The notes below the pieces were generated by a model that was not told the origin of the DNA, made no database searches, and was given only the letters and a program-made list of their open reading frames with translations. From assembly GCA_937921525.1 (NCBI GenBank), contig CAKZUM010000710.1:1-16016 (forward strand): DNA of 16,016 nucleotides, read 5' to 3'. Made by a program: the position numbers and the translations under genes. Positions within the stretch are counted from its first letter, which is position 1, and each line of letters starts with the position of its first letter. Origin of the DNA: an uncultured Saprospiraceae bacterium (GTDB lineage: Bacteria; Bacteroidota; Bacteroidia; Chitinophagales; Saprospiraceae). Below are positions 14,939-16,016 of the stretch, in pieces.

Positions 14939-15036
14939 GAAAGATGCCCCTGAATTGTTCTACACTCAAATCAATTAAGCATACAAATTCAAAACTTTCT
15001 ACTACTTTGCAAGTTCATTAATTGCAACCAAAGAGA

Positions 15037-15087
15037 ATGGAAAATTTCATTCATTTTCTGGTGCAAACCTTATCGTCGGATGACTAA
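15037..15087 (+). CDS. Possible 16-residue leader peptide overlapping a terminator hairpin
   Basis: ATG at 15037 opens a 16-codon frame (MENFIHFLVQTLSSDD) with TAA at 15085-15087, in the loop of the terminator-like hairpin at 15065-15108. A ribosome reaching this stop would cover the left arm and prevent the hairpin from forming. There is no run of a single regulatory amino acid, so no effector can be named. It could be a chance frame. Confidence 0.2.
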   Translation: MENFIHFLVQTLSSDD

Positions 15088-15123
15088 CGCCGTCCGATGA
15101 TAAGGTTTTTGTCGCCATCCGAC
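15065..15123 (+). promoter_or_regulatory. Terminator-like hairpin with alternative pairing, possible attenuator
   Basis: AAACCTTATCGTCGGA (15065-15080) pairs with TCCGATGATAAGGTTT (15093-15108) over 16 bp with one G-U, and T-rich sequence runs to 15110, forming a strong plus-strand terminator. GTCGGATG (15075-15082) can instead pair perfectly with CATCCGAC (15116-15123), which would break the terminator. The structure lies 40 bp upstream of the ATG of the membrane protein gene at 15151, the classic position of an attenuator. The alternative stem is shorter (8 bp), so switching would need a trigger. It may equally be a plain terminator. Confidence 0.55.
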
Positions 15124-15150
15124 AGCAGCTTTACGTTAACAAAAATATAT

Positions 15151-15615
15151 ATGGAGCCATTATTTACAGCTATACCAGATAAATCCTATACGACTATACT
15201 AATTTTATTTTTTTTGACATTAGGGTTCCTCTTATTCGCCTTTCTCATACAAGCCAATAAAATTTCAAAGCTAAAAGGTCCGTATAAACAAGTTAGTTTT
15301 TTGATGTGTGGTTTGTTGGCTATGATGTTTTTCGCCACCTTATTTTTAAGTACCTGGAATTCTTATCGGATTCAGCCAATTAATTTATATGAAGATCATA
15401 TGACTTGTTATCAAGGAAAGATACCTTATACTGAAATTATTCGGGCAGGGATATACACAGATCAACAAAAATCGTTTGTGGACCCCAATATGGCTGTAGG
15501 AAAGTCTAAAATGTTGGTCTTAGAACGAAGGAATAAGCAAGCCACTATTTTTTCGGAAGATTACTACGATATTAATGTGCTGGTGCGGAAAATACAGGAT
15601 CGGATGGATAAATAA
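15151..15615 (+). CDS. Two-helix membrane protein with PH-like soluble domain, function unknown
   Basis: From ATG 15151 the product is 154 residues: membrane helices at about 13-34 and 47-67, then a soluble domain (about 74-154). Strand-like segments QPINLYEDHMTCYQGKIPY (75-93), the I..AGIYTDQ and KMLVLERRNKQATIF segments, and a final helix (INVLVRKIQDRM) resemble bacterial PH-like membrane proteins. I recognise no specific family and assign no function. An in-frame ATG at 15097 would add 18 residues, but that start lies inside the right arm of the terminator hairpin and the extension is polar and uninformative; 15151 is preceded by the A-rich leader typical of the phylum. Confidence 0.75.
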   Translation: MEPLFTAIPDKSYTTILILFFLTLGFLLFAFLIQANKISKLKGPYKQVSFLMCGLLAMMFFATLFLSTWNSYRIQPINLYEDHMTCYQGKIPYTEIIRAGIYTDQQKSFVDPNMAVGKSKMLVLERRNKQATIFSEDYYDINVLVRKIQDRMDK

Positions 15616-15643
15616 GGTTTAACCTTTAAACTACATTAGTTTT

Positions 15644-15699
15644 AATTGTGAATGGAGAATTGTGAATGGAGAATTGTGAATGGAGAATGGAGAATGCTT
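15644..15699. repeat. Tandem heptamer array AATTGTG/AATGGAG
   Basis: Seven consecutive 7-bp units run from 15644 to 15692: AATTGTG, AATGGAG, AATTGTG, AATGGAG, AATTGTG, AATGGAG, AATGGAG. A degenerate AATGCTT follows. The two unit types mostly alternate, so part of it is a 14-bp repeat. The period equals that of the GAGAGCA and GAAGTCA families in the dcw gaps, though the unit differs. It is non-coding, downstream of the PH-like gene. Confidence 0.85.
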
Positions 15700-15746
15700 G
15701 TGAAACGTTGACAATCAAGACTCAATTTTCGATATATAAAAAGTGG

Positions 15747-15777
15747 AATAAACACTATATTGTTTTACGTGTTTATT
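15747..15777 (+). terminator. Hairpin downstream of the PH-like membrane protein gene
   Basis: AATAAACAC (15747-15755) pairs perfectly with GTGTTTATT (15769-15777) around a 13-nt loop. The stem is AT-rich and the downstream T content is modest, so it is a weak terminator candidate for the plus-strand gene ending at 15615. Confidence 0.35.
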
Positions 15778-15827
15778 TCGACAAAAAGATGAACTTTGGT
15801 ATTTCCATAACTTAAAATCCTTATAGA

Positions 15828-15862
15828 GTCGATGGTTTAAGTTTGTAACTTAAACCATCGAC
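15828..15862. terminator. Perfect 16-bp hairpin between convergent genes
   Basis: GTCGATGGTTTAAGTT (15828-15843) is the exact reverse complement of 15847-15862, with a 3-nt loop (TGT). It lies 28 bp beyond the stop codon of the minus-strand gene at the right edge and also faces the plus-strand gene from the left. A strong bidirectional terminator or 3'-end stabiliser is likely. There is no immediate T-run, though seven T's occur on the plus strand near 15880. Confidence 0.65.
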
Positions 15863-15890
15863 CATGCAAGGATCACAAGTTTTTTTGTCG

Positions 15891-16016
15891 TTACTTAGAG
15901 AAGGTCTTTTTAAATACACCTGTATAACTATGTAATTCTATAGTATAGATACCTATGGGGAATTGACTGCAATCTAATTCATAGATGCTATCAACTGGAA
16001 GACCATTTACGGCTTC
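15891..16016 (-). CDS. C-terminal end of a T9SS-secreted protein (partial)
   Basis: An open frame enters from the right edge on the minus strand and stops at TAA (15891-15893). The 41 visible residues end ...CSQFPIGIYTIELHSYTGVFKKTFSK. The pattern G-x-Y-x-(hydrophobic)-(E/K)...G-x-(F)-x-K-K-(hydrophobic)...K at the extreme C-terminus fits the type A sorting domain of the type IX secretion (Por) system. Such proteins cross the outer membrane and have the tail removed. The body of the protein is outside the window, so its function is unknown. The 16-bp hairpin follows downstream. Confidence 0.7.
   Translation of the reverse strand, partial: EAVNGLPVDSIYELDCSQFPIGIYTIELHSYTGVFKKTFSK

Noticed and set aside
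15097..15150. Upstream start for the PH-like membrane protein at 15097
   Set aside because: That ATG lies in the right arm of a strong terminator hairpin, and the 18 added residues show no conserved feature; 15151 is preferred.
14471..15150. A tRNA or other classical RNA gene upstream of mraZ
   Set aside because: No cloverleaf, CCA end or T-loop motif was found; the structures seen are terminator-like hairpins.
15644..15699. A CRISPR array
   Set aside because: The units are contiguous 7-mers without spacers, and no cas gene is present.

Overview
This window is the division and cell wall (dcw) cluster of a Bacteroidota bacterium, plus a short accessory stretch at its right end. The lineage call rests on five points: the FtsL-like protein, the FtsZ C-terminus (PAYLRR near residue 425 and a terminal NSFLHGNVD), the long periplasmic loop in MraY, a type IX secretion (T9SS) sorting tail at the right edge, and a TAnnTTTG-type -7 element upstream of mraZ. 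The DNA is AT-rich and lacks Shine-Dalgarno sequences at most starts, as is usual for the phylum. A position near Saprospiria/Chitinophagia is a guess. The MurE substrate motif DNPR predicts meso-diaminopimelate peptidoglycan.

From 14470 down to 64 everything lies on the minus strand, in transcription order: mraZ, rsmH, ftsL-like, ftsI (PBP with PASTA), murE, mraY, ftsW, murG, ftsQ, ftsA, ftsZ. MurE, MraY and MurG make the lipid-linked precursor. FtsW and FtsI polymerise and cross-link it at the septum. FtsQ and the FtsL-like protein connect that machine to FtsA/FtsZ. MraZ controls the cluster, and three exactly 10-bp-spaced AGTGG boxes upstream of mraZ (14530-14554) look like its own operator. 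Three genes (rsmH, ftsI, ftsQ) have no ATG near the expected N-terminus and appear to start with TTG.

The cluster falls into tight junctions (3-55 bp) and five long gaps (162-709 bp). The three Mur ligase genes expected in a classical dcw order (murF after murE, murD after mraY, murC after murG) are absent, and three of the long gaps sit exactly at those positions. All five long gaps contain inverted or tandem repeats. Several are built from 7-bp units (GAGAGCA-like, GAAGTCA-like, GTTGCAG), and two carry a MITE-like palindrome with matching ACTACTGGRCATT ends. A further heptamer family (GAATGGA/GAATTGT) lies at 15644-15699.

Upstream of mraZ, 14471-15150 is a divergent regulatory region. It holds the promoter and MraZ boxes, two exact 13-bp direct repeats 21 bp apart, a possible 36-residue small membrane or secreted peptide, a strong plus-strand terminator with a duplicated CACTGYAAGTG dyad, and a second strong terminator-like hairpin. 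That second hairpin overlaps a 16-codon reading frame and has an alternative pairing partner, so it may be an attenuator. It precedes a plus-strand gene for a two-helix membrane protein with a PH-like soluble domain (15151-15615). This gene converges on the 3' end of a minus-strand gene whose product ends in a T9SS sorting domain; a perfect 16-bp hairpin lies between them.
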